64,000 bases of DNA from JACCXG01 sp963836735 (GCA_963836735.1 CAWIKP010000014.1:46675-110674); one strand, 5' to 3'; numbered from the stretch's first letter, positions 28,144 through 37,849 are shown. A program made the numbers and translations. The notes: generated from the letters alone by a model not told the origin.

Positions 28144-31100
28144 ATGGCCTCCGAAGCTCGCGCCCCGAGCGAAAGCGGGTTGGCCGAACGCCGGCTCACC
28201 GCCGAGCACGTCATCGCCCGTGCGCTGGTCGAAGCGTCGACCTTCGCCGACGCCGTTCCCAAGATCCTTGCGGCGATCTGCAAGGCGTTCGGCTGGGAAC
28301 ACGCCGCGCTCTGGGAGATCGATCGGCAGGCGGCGCGGCTTCAGTGCGCGCAGATCTGGAGTGCCGAAGGCACCAGCTTTCCTGATTTCGACGCGGCGAG
28401 CCGCACGACCACGTTCGAACGCGGCGCCGGGCTGCCCGGACGGGTCTGGGCCACCGGTCAACCCGCCTGGATCCCCGACGTCGTCCACGACACCAATTTT
28501 CCGCGTGCGGCGGTCGCGGCCCAGGAAGGCCTGCATGCGGCATTCGGGTTCCCGATCCTGCTGCGCGGCGAAGTGCTCAGCGTCATGGAGTTCTTCAGCC
28601 GGGAGATTCGTGCGCCCGACGTCGACCTGTTGTCGACGCTCACCAGCGTTGGCAACCAGATCGGGTTGTTCGTCGATCGGCGGCGCGCGCAGGAAGAGCT
28701 CGATCGCTTCTTCATGCTCTCGCTCGACATGCTCGTCGTTGCCGGCTTCGACGGTTACTTCAAGCGCGTCAATCCGGCGTGGCAGCGGGTGCTCGGATAC
28801 ACGGAAGAAGAGCTGCTGTCACGGCCCTACATGGAGTTCGTCCATCCCGAGGATCTGGCCGCCACCACGGTCGAAGCGCGAAAGCTGAGCGAGACGGGGC
28901 AGGAACTTCTCTATTTCGAGAACCGCTACTTCCACAAGGACGGCACGCTGCGCTGGTTGATGTGGACCTCGACGCCGTACCCGGAGCAGCAGGTGATCTA
29001 TGGCGCGGCCCGCGACATCACCGAACGAAAGGCTGCCGAGGAGACGCTCGCGAGCTACGCGCGCGACCTGGAGATCAGCCGGCGCGAGCTCGAGGACCAG
29101 GCGGCGCGCCAGGCGCAGCTGGTGAGGGAGCTGGAAATCGCGAAAGGTCGCGCCGAGACGGCGACCGAGACCAAGAGCGCATTTCTCGCGAACATGAGCC
29201 ACGAGGTCCGGACGCCGCTGAACGGCATCCTCGGAATGACCACGCTGGCGCTGCAGACACGCCTGACCGCCGAACAGCGGGAGTACCTGACCACGGTCAA
29301 GTCGTCGGCGGACTCGCTGCTCGAAGTCATCAACGACATCCTCGACTTCTCGAAGATCGAGGCGCAGCGCCTCGACCTCGAGCACGCCGAGCTCGATCTT
29401 CGGGAAACCGTCGGCGACGCGGCCAAGCTGCTGGCGCTGCGCGCGGCGGAGAAGGGGATCGAGCTCGCGTGTCACATCATGGCGGACGTGCCCGAGACGG
29501 TGCTGGGCGACGCCGGCCGCCTTCGCCAGGTCCTCCTGAACGTCCTTGGCAATGCCGTGAAGTTCACGACCGAGGGCGAGGTCGTGCTGCGCGTCTCGGT
29601 TCAGACCGCGAGCGCGAGCCAGGTGACGCTGCACTTCGCGGTCAGCGATACCGGTATCGGCATTCCGGCGGACAAACAGCGGCAGATCTTCCAGGCGTTC
29701 ACGCAGGCCGACAGCTCGACGACCCGGCGGTACGGTGGCACCGGCCTGGGATTGGCCATCGCATTGCGCCTGGTCGAGCTCATGGGCGGACAGCTCTGGG
29801 TCGAGAGTCACTGCCGGCCGCGGCAGCACGTTCTTCTTCACTGCAAGGTTCGGACAGGTGCCCGCCGAGGCCGACAGCGTCGCGAGAGCGAAGCCGAGGG
29901 CGCTCGAAGGCCTGCGCGTCCTCGTGGTGGACGATAACGCGACGAACCGGCGGATCCTCGAGGAAATGCTCGCGAGCTGGCACATGTCGCCGGTGACGGT
30001 CAACGATGCCACGTCGGCGGTGTCTGCTCTTCGCTCGGCTGCGGAAGGGCGCGATCCCTTCGACGTCATGATCTCCGATGTCCAGATGCCGGACGTCGAC
30101 GGATTCATGCTGGTGCGACAGGTGCGTCGCGAGCGGCGTCTCGCGAAGATGCCGATCGTCATGTTGACCTCCGTCGGCCAGTCGCCCGATCGGATGCGTC
30201 GCCACAAGAACGACATCGATGCGTTCCTGACCAAGCCGATCAAGCACTCCGATCTCCTGGAGGCTCCTGGGCCGCATCTTCGGCGTCTCGACGAGGGATG
30301 GCCGAACGAAACCAAGCGTCGGACGAATCAGCGCCATGCCGGCCCGGACGCTCAACGTGCTCGTGGCGGAAGACAATCCCGTCAACCGGAAGCTGGTCAC
30401 GACCCTGCTCCGAAAACGCGGCCACAAGGTAAAGGCGGTCGAGAATGGCAGGGAAGCCGTTGCCGCGATCGCCGCGAAAGGCCAGCCATACGATCTGGTG
30501 CTGATGGACCTGCAGATGCCGGTGATGGGCGGCTTCGAGGCGGCACAGGCCGTTCGGGAACAGGAGGCCGGCGACACCAGGCGGCTGCCGCTCGTCGCCC
30601 TGACCGCGCATGCGATGCAGGGCGATCGCGAGCGCTGCCTGGCAGCGGGGATGGATGGATATTTGTCGAAGCCGATCGATGTCGATGAGCTGATCGCGAC
30701 GGTCGAGAGCTTCGCGGGCAGGACGGCGCCGGAACAACCGCGGCCCGCCGCTCAGCCAGCTGCCTCCGAGGTGTTCGACGAGCGCGCTGCGCTCGCGTAC
30801 GCCGGAGGCGATCGGCGTCTGCTTGCGGAGGTCATCAAGCTCTTTCGCTCTGACTACCCCTCCTCGCTTCGGGAGATCGATCGCGCGTTTCGACGCCGCG
30901 ATTCCGAAGCGCTCCGGATGGCGGCGCACCGGCTGAAGGGCGCGGTGGCCACGGTCGGCTCCCCGGCCGGGCGGCAGGCCGCCGCGGAGCTCGAACACAG
31001 CGCGCGGGAGGGCGACTTCACCGAGGGGGAGCGGGCCTACGCGAAGCTGCGGAACGAGATCGAACGGCTGGATGAAGCGTTCGCCGCCGCCGGCCTGCGC

Positions 31101-31184
31101 CCGCGATCCCGGCCCCGTCCGGCAGCGCGCTCGAAGGCGGCCCGGGCCAGTCGTCCGTCGCAACGGAAGAGAAGGTCATCATGA
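28144..31184 (+). CDS. GAF-PAS hybrid kinase with two receivers and an HPt domain, two frameshifts
   Basis: From ATG 28144 the order is GAF (residues 20-180, AICKAFGWEHAALWEID), PAS/PAC (FFMLSLDMLVVAGFDGYF to ERKAAEE), H-box ANMSHEVRTPLNG near residue 355, N-box NVLGNAVKF, G1 SDTGIGIP, G2 GGTGLGLAIA. After an indel near 29812 a receiver follows (VLVVDDNATN, phosphoacceptor in MISDVQMPD), and after a second near 30260 another receiver (VLVAEDNPVN, VLMDLQMPV) and an HPt domain (AAHRLKGAVATVG). This is a BarA/TorS-like phosphorelay of about 1010 residues. No membrane helix is seen, so it is cytoplasmic. Its stop overlaps the next start (ATGA). Confidence 0.85.
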
Positions 31185-32014
31185 GCAGAATCCTCGTCGT
31201 CGACGATGACAAGACCACGCGCCTGGTGCTGCGCAAGGTCCTGACCAATGCCGGGTTCTCGACGGCGGTTGCGAAGGATGGCGTCGAGGCATTGAAGGCG
31301 ATCGACGGCGGAGGATTCGACCTTCTGCTGCTCGACGTCTGGATGCCGCGCATGAACGGGCTCGAAGTGCTCGCGAAGCTCCGCTCGGCCAAGAACCGGC
31401 CCCGCGTCGTGGTGATGACCTCCGACGACGCGCCGGAGACGCTGCTGAAGGCGGTGCGCGAGCAGGCCTTCAAGTACGTGCACAAGCCGGTCGAGTCGGC
31501 GGCGCTCCTCGAGACCGTGCGGGACGCCCTCGCCGCCCCGGAAGGGCCGCCGATCGAAGTGGTGTCGGCCCGGCCCGAGTGGGTCGAGCTCCTGGTGCCG
31601 TGCACGCGCGAGGCCGCGGGGCGCCTCGAGTCGGTGATGGCCCACCTCGACGCGAACCTGGCGCCGGACGTGCGCGAGTCGATCGGTTTCGCCTTCCGCG
31701 AGCTGCTCCTGAATGCGGTCGAGTGGGGCGGCAAGCTCGATCCCTCGCGAACCGTGCGGATCGCATGCCTCCGGGCCAGGAGAATGCTCATCTATCGCAT
31801 TGCGGATCCGGGCCCGGGATTCGACATCGAACAGCTCCCGCACGCCGCGATCGGCCAGCCGCCAGGCGATCCGATTGCTCACATGCACGTCCGTGAGGCG
31901 AAAGGCATCCGGCCGGGCGGATTCGGTCTGCTCACCGTGCGTGCAAGCGTCGACGAACTGCTGCACAACGAACAGCGGAACGAAGTCGTGTTCATCAAAT
32001 ACCTGGACGCGTAG
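31181..32014 (+). CDS. Receiver fused to RsbW-like ATPase domain
   Basis: An intact 277-residue protein. Residues 1-120 form a receiver (ILVVDDDKTT, phosphoacceptor in LLLLDVWMPRMNG, Lys in VHKPVES). The C-terminal half is an anti-sigma-factor-like GHKL ATPase with N-box FRELLLNAVEWGG, G1 DPGPGF and G2 RPGGFGLLTV. Such proteins act as phosphorylation-controlled serine kinases or anti-sigma factors in partner-switching systems. The ATGA overlap with the preceding phosphorelay kinase suggests that the HPt domain passes phosphate to this receiver. No sigma factor or STAS partner is encoded next to it. Confidence 0.85.
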   Translation: MSRILVVDDDKTTRLVLRKVLTNAGFSTAVAKDGVEALKAIDGGGFDLLLLDVWMPRMNGLEVLAKLRSAKNRPRVVVMTSDDAPETLLKAVREQAFKYVHKPVESAALLETVRDALAAPEGPPIEVVSARPEWVELLVPCTREAAGRLESVMAHLDANLAPDVRESIGFAFRELLLNAVEWGGKLDPSRTVRIACLRARRMLIYRIADPGPGFDIEQLPHAAIGQPPGDPIAHMHVREAKGIRPGGFGLLTVRASVDELLHNEQRNEVVFIKYLDA

Positions 32015-32022
32015 CCGGTCGC

Positions 32023-32721
32023 ATGCCCGCGCTGCGCTACTCGGTTGCGGCCAGCCTCGACGGCTATGTCGCGGGACCATCTGGCGAGTTCGACTGGATC
32101 GTGGTCGATCCGGAGATCGATTTCGCGGCGATGTATGCCGGTTTCAGCGGGCTGGTGATGGGCCGCCGCTCGTACGAGGTGTTCGTGGCCACCGGCGGCG
32201 CGGTCGGGCCGCAACCGCCAACCTACGTCTATTCGCGCACGCTGCCCGAGGGTGAGCGGGATGGCGTGAGGTTCGTGGCGGATGCCGTGTCGCACGTGCG
32301 TGCGCTCAAGCAGGCGTCCGACCCGAAACCGTTGTGGCTGTGGGGGGGCGGAGAGCTCTTTCGCCAGCTTTCACGGGCCGGTCTCGTCGACGGCGTCGAT
32401 GTCGCGATCATTCCGATCCTGCTGGGCGGTGGCATCCCGCTGCTTCCGGTGCCCGGCCCACGCCTGGCGCTGAAGCTCCGCGCCCACCGGCTGTATGCGG
32501 CCACCGGCACGCTCTTTCTCGAGTACGACGTCGTCAACTCCCAGGGCCCAATCCAGACCACGCTACAGGGTTGCCCTGAACTTTGCCAACGATCCAACGA
32601 TCCCAAGGGGAGCCGCCCGAACAACCGGGTGGAAGCTCGGGCCAACCAGCTTGTTGAGGCGTCTTCTACCCGGACGTTTCGAAAGGTTTCCCTTGGATCG
32701 TTGGATGAGTTGGATCGTTAG
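32023..32721 (+). CDS. RibD C-terminal/dihydrofolate reductase-like protein
   Basis: The first 172 residues form a DHFR-like fold: RYSVAASLDGYVAGP near the N-terminus, GLVMGRRSYEVF, VYSRTLPEGE, LWLWGGGELFRQL and a final LFLEYDVV. The family reduces unknown pyrimidine- or pterin-like substrates with NADPH. The remaining 60 residues (from about 32540) are coded by an inverted repeat and do not look like a domain. The frame ends 56 bp inside the convergent radical SAM gene. It follows the receiver-ATPase gene by 8 bp. Confidence 0.8.
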   Translation: MPALRYSVAASLDGYVAGPSGEFDWIVVDPEIDFAAMYAGFSGLVMGRRSYEVFVATGGAVGPQPPTYVYSRTLPEGERDGVRFVADAVSHVRALKQASDPKPLWLWGGGELFRQLSRAGLVDGVDVAIIPILLGGGIPLLPVPGPRLALKLRAHRLYAATGTLFLEYDVVNSQGPIQTTLQGCPELCQRSNDPKGSRPNNRVEARANQLVEASSTRTFRKVSLGSLDELDR

Positions 32722-32722
32722 G
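32586..32722. repeat. Inverted repeat of CCAACGATC-type words between convergent genes
   Basis: The left side has CCAACGATCCAACGATCCC and AAGGGGA at 32586-32611. The right side has TTTCCCTTGGATCGTTGGA and TGAGTTGGATCGTTAGG at 32687-32722, largely its complement. The inner part has further small palindromes such as TTTCGAAA. Both flanking genes read into it, so it forms the tails of their proteins. Confidence 0.65.
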
Positions 32723-34117
32723 AGATTGACGCGCTTTGAGGTCTCCGCCGGCCGCCCGTCTCCCAAACTCGCTCAGGATCGTCTCGAGGACCGGCAGCAT
32801 CGAGCCCGCCTGTTTCGACCTGATGATGAAGTCCCACAGCGGCTCGAACTTCTTCCACCCCGCCGCGTAGGCGAAATGCCGCAGGCCGGCCAGCGTGTCA
32901 TCGTGCGCTGCCGCGCCGCGCGCGATCGATCGCCAGCGGTAGAACTCACGGTACGCCCAGTGATATCCGCATTCGAGCTGCTCACCGGTCAAGCGCGCCG
33001 GTTCGAAGACCGCGTGCCGGGTGTCGTAGAGATCCCAGTCGTCGACCGTGATGCGCCCCTGCTCCGACATTCGCTTGTGGAGGGCGGTGCCCGGATAGGG
33101 TGTGAGGATGTGGAACGTCGCCGTCTCGATGCCGTGCTCGATTGCCCACTCCACGGTTCGCGCGAACACCGACCCATCGTCGGCGTCCATCCCGAAGACG
33201 AAGCTGCCGTTGATCATCACGCCGAGATCGTGAAGGCGGCGGATGGTGGCGGAATAGTCTCTCTTCAGGTTCTGATACTTGTGCTGTTCCGCGAGGTTCG
33301 CCGGGTTCAGCGTTTCGAAGCCGACGAAGAGGCTGCGCAGTCCCGAGGCGACCGCGCGTTCCAGCAGATCGGGAGCCAGCACCGAGTTGACGGTTCCAGC
33401 CGCCTGCCAGAGCCGGCCCATGCCCCGCATTCCATCGAACAGCGCCGACGCGAACCGCCGGTCGCCGAACAGGTGATCGTCGAGAAAGTACAAGTGACGG
33501 CCCGGGAGGCGCTCGATTTCCGCGAGCGCCGCGTCGACCGATTGGGTGTAGAACGATTTGCCGCCTTCGAAGAACGCTTCCTTGTAGCAGAAGTCGCACA
33601 CGTGCGGGCAGCCGCGCGACACGACGATTGAGTTCGGCACGAGATAGAGCCGGCGCTTGATCAGGTCACGGCGAATCTTCGGCAGTCCGGCCAGCGTGCG
33701 CACGGTCGATCGATACACACGTTCGGCGGCACCGTTCCTGAAGTCGCTGAGGAACCGCGGCCAGGTGTCCTCCCCCGGCCCGATGAAGATGGTGTCGGCG
33801 TGGACCATCGCTTCGTCTGGCAGCGACGTCACGTGCAGGCCGCCGAGCACCACGTAAGCGCCGCGGGCGCGGTAGTAGTCGGCGATCCGATACGCGCGGT
33901 GCGCGGACGTGATGTAGACCTGAATCACGACCAGATCGGGCTCGTCGTTCAGGTCGAGCTTCTCGACGTGCTCGTCCTGGATCTCGACCTCGTCCTCGTC
34001 GCTCAGGAAGCCGGCGAGGGTCGCGAGCCCCAGCGGCGGGAAGAGCGAATACTTGATCGGCCGGAAGTACGGGCTGGTGGCCTCGGTCAGAGCCGGCAGA
34101 ATCATCTTGACCTTCAT
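32666..34117 (-). CDS. B12-binding-domain radical SAM protein
   Basis: An intact 483-residue enzyme from ATG 34117 (overlapping the YjbQ stop as ATGA). The N-terminal third is cobalamin-binding-like (FPPLGLATLAGFLSDEDEVE, VVLGGLHVTSLPDEAM). The radical SAM cluster is coordinated by SRGCPHVCDFCYKE near residue 180, with a strand LYFLDDHLFGD and SLFVGFETLNP in the barrel. Substrates in this family include lipids, phosphonates and hopanoids; none can be assigned here. The C-terminal tail (DPTHPTIQGKPFETSG) comes from the inverted repeat. It is cotranscribed with YjbQ. Confidence 0.85.
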   Translation of the reverse strand: MKVKMILPALTEATSPYFRPIKYSLFPPLGLATLAGFLSDEDEVEIQDEHVEKLDLNDEPDLVVIQVYITSAHRAYRIADYYRARGAYVVLGGLHVTSLPDEAMVHADTIFIGPGEDTWPRFLSDFRNGAAERVYRSTVRTLAGLPKIRRDLIKRRLYLVPNSIVVSRGCPHVCDFCYKEAFFEGGKSFYTQSVDAALAEIERLPGRHLYFLDDHLFGDRRFASALFDGMRGMGRLWQAAGTVNSVLAPDLLERAVASGLRSLFVGFETLNPANLAEQHKYQNLKRDYSATIRRLHDLGVMINGSFVFGMDADDGSVFARTVEWAIEHGIETATFHILTPYPGTALHKRMSEQGRITVDDWDLYDTRHAVFEPARLTGEQLECGYHWAYREFYRWRSIARGAAAHDDTLAGLRHFAYAAGWKKFEPLWDFIIRSKQAGSMLPVLETILSEFGRRAAGGDLKARQSPNDPTHPTIQGKPFETSG

Positions 34118-34587
34118 CGCCACACCTCGCCGTACACGAGCACCGACACATCGCGCTCACGCGGGCCGTCGAGCTCCACGAAAAAGACCCGCTGCCACTG
34201 GCCGAGCACCAGACGTCCGCGCGAAACGTTGAGACAGGCGGAAGAGGGGAGGAGCAGCGCGCGGCAGTGGGCATGGCCGTTCGGCCGCTCCTGCTCGGTC
34301 AGATTCACGGTGCGAAGGGTTACGTCGTCGTGCCGGTACCGGCCGTCGCGCGGTGCGGTCTCCTCGAGCAGGCCCTGGAAGTCGCTCAACAGGAGCGGCT
34401 CGTGCTCGTTGACGACAATTCCGGTCGTGGTGTGAAGCGTCTGGACGTTGATGACGCCGACGCGCAGGCCGGCGTCAGCGATGACGCCATGAAGGCGGTC
34501 GGTCACGTCGATGAACTGGGTTGGATGGCAGGTCGAGAGGTGGATCCTGATGTGCCGGCAGGTCGAAGCGGACGTGAGCGTTTCCAT
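34114..34587 (-). CDS. YjbQ/UPF0047 family protein
   Basis: An intact 157-residue protein with the UPF0047 pattern: IDVTDRLHGVIADAGLRVGV, VQTLHTTTGIVVNEHEP, GHAHCRALLLPSSACLNV and LVLGQWQRVFFVELDGPRER. Bacterial relatives show weak thiamine-phosphate-synthase activity, but the true role is unsettled. The start ATG at 34587 has CGGAGGA nine bases upstream. Its stop overlaps the radical SAM start, giving a coupled two-gene operon under the 11-bp-phased element 41 bp upstream. Confidence 0.85.
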   Translation of the reverse strand: METLTSASTCRHIRIHLSTCHPTQFIDVTDRLHGVIADAGLRVGVINVQTLHTTTGIVVNEHEPLLLSDFQGLLEETAPRDGRYRHDDVTLRTVNLTEQERPNGHAHCRALLLPSSACLNVSRGRLVLGQWQRVFFVELDGPRERDVSVLVYGEVWR

Positions 34588-34627
34588 CGATGTCCTCCGG
34601 TCTGCAGCATCGCCGACCGGCTCATCG

Positions 34628-34670
34628 GAGTCTTGAGCGATTCGTGAGCACGGGGTGAGATGTGGGTGAT
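34628..34670 (-). promoter_or_regulatory. PhoB-like box: four 11-bp-phased CTCAC-type repeats
   Basis: Reading towards YjbQ on the minus strand, pentamers ATCAC, CTCAC, CTCAC and CTCAA are each separated by exactly six bases and followed directly by GACTC. On the plus strand they start at 34666, 34655, 34644 and 34633. Direct repeats on an 11-bp pitch are bound by tandem PhoB/OmpR-type winged helices on one face of DNA. A nearly identical element lies at 63745-63787. Confidence 0.7.
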
Positions 34671-34682
34671 TTTCTCAGGATC

Positions 34683-34786
34683 GGGGTCCGCTGGTCCGCT
34701 GGTTCGCTGGTTCGCTAGTCTGGGCAGTCGTCGGAGTCGCTTCGGACCAGCGGCCCAGCGGCCCAGCGGTCTAGCGGCCTACCGTC
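34683..34786. repeat. Inverted repeat of CCGCTGGTC-type 9-bp words
   Basis: Left: three to four near-tandem 9-bp words GTCCGCTGG and TTCGCTGG, then TTCGCTAGTC (34685-34720). Right: complementary words ACCAGCGGC, CCAGCGGC, CCAGCGGTC, TAGCGG (34745-34778). Together they can form a long imperfect hairpin at the 3' end of the winged-helix regulator gene, so a terminator role is plausible. Confidence 0.65.
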
Positions 34787-36143
34787 CTCTTCTCGTAAGC
34801 CCCAGCGCCAACCCGAGGCCGAACAGCGTGCCTTCGCCGGCGGCGATCACCGCCGCGGAAAGGGGACCGAAGTCCGGCTCGCCGATGAGACGGCCGAGCG
34901 GGTTCAGCGTGACCTGGGCTCCGATCGAGGCCTGCGCGATGAGGTGGATGGTGCCGCCGACGAGCGGACGCCCGGAGAGGGCGAGGGCCAGCGCGGCCAG
35001 ACCACAGGCTGCAGCGGTCATCGCGGCGACGGAGAACCTCCGCCAGCCTCGAGGCGCGGCCAGGCCCCCATCAGCGTGTCCCGTCGAGAGGCTGTATCCC
35101 AACCCTGCCGCGCCGCCAATGGCGAGGCCCTCGAGCCCGCCGCCCGTCGCGACGTCGAGGCCGAAGAGCGCGGCGAGACTCCATCGGCCGAGCCACTGCA
35201 CGATCAACCCTGCCAGGCCGCCGCCGAGTGCCGCTCCGCAGACGAGCGCCAGGGTCCGTCGCGAGCGCACGATGGATTCGGCGACCGAAAGTCCTGCTCC
35301 GACGCCGGCGCCGCCGGTCGCGCCACAGACTCCGCCGATGAGGGCCAGCACCGGCACGACGTCGAGCGACGCAGCACTGCCGGGCGCTGCAGTCAGGATG
35401 AGGCCGCCAAGAGCGCCGGCAACGATCCCCGCGAGCCCTCCGCCCAGCGATCCCCGCGCCCATCGCACCGCGACCAGAGCGGCCGCCCCGCGCAGGCGCA
35501 GCATCACGAGCTCGCGGGCCGTGGCGACGGACGCAGGCTCGCCGAGAATCGGGACATTGCCGGCCTCGGCGACATCCCATCGCGTATCCCGCAACAGCGC
35601 GCGCGCGAAGGCGTGACGCGGGCGGGTGCCGAGCCGGCGCAGGGCCTCGGCGGTCCCCAGCGCGTGCAGCAGCTCCGCGGCTTCCCGCCGATCCTCTTCG
35701 TCGGCGCGATTGGTGGCCAGGCTGGTCAGCCGCTGGAGGAGCGGCTCATAGGGATCGGTCTTCGTGCCCGCGGATTCCGCGGGAACCGGTGTCACCGCCT
35801 CCACGGCCTCGCATTCGCTCTCGTCGTCTTCCTCGACGACGTCGACGAAGACGAAGCGGTAGCCGTGACGCGGGACCGTGCGGACGAACCTGGGCTCTCG
35901 CGACTCGTCGCCGAGCACGCGCCGGATGGTGCGGATGGCCTGGCTCAGGGCGCTGTCGGAGACGACCACGTCTCCCCAGACGCGATCGAAGATGTCGCGG
36001 CGGTGGACCGCTTCGCCACGCCGCTCGATCAGGAACACGAGCAGATCGAAATAGCGGGGGATGAGCGGCTGCTCGTGCCCGTTGCGGAGCAGCATGCGGC
36101 GCCGCGGCGACAGGATGAATTCGCTGAAACGATACCGGGGCAC
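34779..36143 (-). CDS. Membrane-anchored winged-helix transcriptional regulator
   Basis: An intact 454-residue protein. Residues 1-105 form an OmpR/PhoB-type DNA-binding domain: PLIPRYFDLLVFLIERRG, FDRVWGDVVVSDSALSQAI, IRRVLGDESREPRFVRTV and GYRFVF. An acidic linker follows, then a helical segment and a C-terminal half of glycine-rich membrane helices (GGGLAGIVAGALGGLIL, GGVCGATGGAGVGAGLS, CGAALGGGLAGLIV). The layout is CadC-like, with DNA binding in the cytoplasm and sensing in the membrane, but the Gly-rich region is unusual. It lies one gene away from the 11-bp-phased box it could recognise. Confidence 0.8.
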   Translation of the reverse strand: MPRYRFSEFILSPRRRMLLRNGHEQPLIPRYFDLLVFLIERRGEAVHRRDIFDRVWGDVVVSDSALSQAIRTIRRVLGDESREPRFVRTVPRHGYRFVFVDVVEEDDESECEAVEAVTPVPAESAGTKTDPYEPLLQRLTSLATNRADEEDRREAAELLHALGTAEALRRLGTRPRHAFARALLRDTRWDVAEAGNVPILGEPASVATARELVMLRLRGAAALVAVRWARGSLGGGLAGIVAGALGGLILTAAPGSAASLDVVPVLALIGGVCGATGGAGVGAGLSVAESIVRSRRTLALVCGAALGGGLAGLIVQWLGRWSLAALFGLDVATGGGLEGLAIGGAAGLGYSLSTGHADGGLAAPRGWRRFSVAAMTAAACGLAALALALSGRPLVGGTIHLIAQASIGAQVTLNPLGRLIGEPDFGPLSAAVIAAGEGTLFGLGLALGLTRRGR

Positions 36144-36344
36144 GGGCTCAGGAGGCGGTGGTCAGGGCGTGATCCTAACGCAGTTCAGTTCGATCTTCAG
36201 GTAGGGCTCCAGGTTTTGCAAAGCCGTCCGCATGCACCAGTTGTCTCCATCGCGCAGGGCACTTATTGTGCCTGTTCTTTGCTCTCTCTGCTCAATCGCC
36301 GGGTGCGCGGCAGACCAGCCGATCAAGCCGATGATTACCTTCGA

Positions 36345-37849
36345 TCAGGTGCCCTCCGCTGGCGCCGGAGGGCTCGGACTTGAAGACTCGGGCGGTTCGG
36401 ATCCCCCCTGACCCTGCCGAGCCCCGAGCCCCGACCCTTCGACTTCGCTCACGGTCGGCCCCGAGCTTCGTCGCGGGGCCGAGCCCCGAGTCCCGATCTC
36501 AATAGAAGCGGCGACAGGATTGTTGAGCGCACGCCAGCAGCCCTCGTGGACCGATCGCAGTGACGCGATGGCCGATGCATCGAGCAGCTCCGCGGCCGCG
36601 TCGTGCTCCGCCCGCCACAGGAGATCGTCTGCTTCACGGATCAAGGCCTGGGCTTCGGCTGGATCGGTCGATTGATCGATGCGATGGCGGATCTCCTGCA
36701 GCCGGGACAGTTCCGATCCGAGCAGGCGCCGGCGGTTCCGGACCCGTTCACTCCGGCGGAAGCGCGTGAAGAACTGGATCGCCGCCGCGAGGGCCGCGAT
36801 GCCGGAGGCCACGAACGAGATGCGGCCGAGCCGATCCGACGTCACGAGATCGTTCCGGTGATAGTAGATTTCGGCTGCCGGATGCAGCGGCAGGCCGCCC
36901 ACGCTGCGGCCCCAGTCTTCCGTCAGATCGGATTGGAGGTCGCGCGCGAAGCGCGGGTCGTAGATCACCTCGAGGATGTCGCGAGCGACGCGTCCCGGCA
37001 GATCGCGGCGTGCGACCAGCAGCAGCGTCACGCTCAGCGTCGGCACCGGCTCGGCCGGAATCCGGCGGTCGGGCCCATAAAGGCCCGCCGGAATGACGCT
37101 GGCCTTGGTCCCGGGAATCGCGCGGGCCAGCGCTTCGTGATCGCGAATCGGCACCAGCCGGTACTTTCCCTGCGCGAAGATCCGTTCGATCAGATCGCCA
37201 TACAGGAACTGCGTGCGCGTCGCGGCGACCATGTGGCCGGCCTCGAAGTCTGCGACATTGCTGCCGAGCACCGGTCTGACGACCGTGACCGGAGCTGCCG
37301 CCGCCGCTGGGGCCGGCGTGGTCAGACCGTAGTAGTCGAGGACGCGCTCGCCGAGCGTGGGCGGCTGATCCGCCTCTCGAGCGCCGGGGTTGACCGGGCC
37401 GGCGAGGTCGCGGAACTCCTTGACCGGGCTTTCGTTCGGGACGATGACGAAGAAGTATTGCGACTCGAGCGCGGCCAGGCCATAAACTCCGTCAGACCTC
37501 GCCGCCTCGTCGTCCGCACTGTTGATCGTCGCGAGATCGATGTGCTGGTCAGGATTCAGCAGCGAACCGACGTTCCCGGGGGCGGCCGTGACCACCAGCT
37601 CCAGCTCGTAGCCGGCCTTGCGTCGGAGATATTGATTCAGGATCTGTGCCGGCCCGGTAGCTCGACCCCGTCTTCGAACCAAGCGCGATGCGGAATTTCC
37701 TGCTTCGGTTGCCGGAAAGCAGTTCGCGCGCTGCGGTCCTTCAACTGATACGCCAGCTCCGGCGCCAGGAACTCCAGCAACCCCGCCACGACCATCACGC
37801 TCGCAAGCGAGACAGCTGCGGCAACGCCGACGGCCCGCCACCCACGCAT
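36345..37849 (-). CDS. TAXI-family substrate-binding protein, one frameshift
   Basis: From ATG 37849 a membrane anchor or signal (AVGVAAAVSLASVMVVAGLLEFL) is followed, after an indel near 37670, by PAQILNQYLRRKAGYELELV, TAAPGNVGSLLNPDQHIDLA and ALESQYFFVIVPNESPVKEF, the TRAP-associated TAXI binding fold. A C-terminal helix (FVASGIAALAAAIQFFTRF) and coiled coil suggest that the protein is membrane-tethered at both ends. No TRAP permease genes are in the window, so it may be a sensor rather than a transport subunit. The last 45 residues are coded by an intergenic-type repeat. Confidence 0.75.
36400..36500. repeat. CTCGGGG-rich repeat read as a protein tail
   Basis: On the minus strand, words CTCGGGG recur at 36420-36430 and 36480-36495 around a segment GACCGTGAGCGAAGTCGAAGG, trimmed here to its core CGTGAGCGAAGTCGAAG. 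That phrase is widespread in intergenic repeats of soil bacteria. The TAXI gene runs through it without a stop, so the tail is probably not part of the ancestral protein. Confidence 0.5.
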
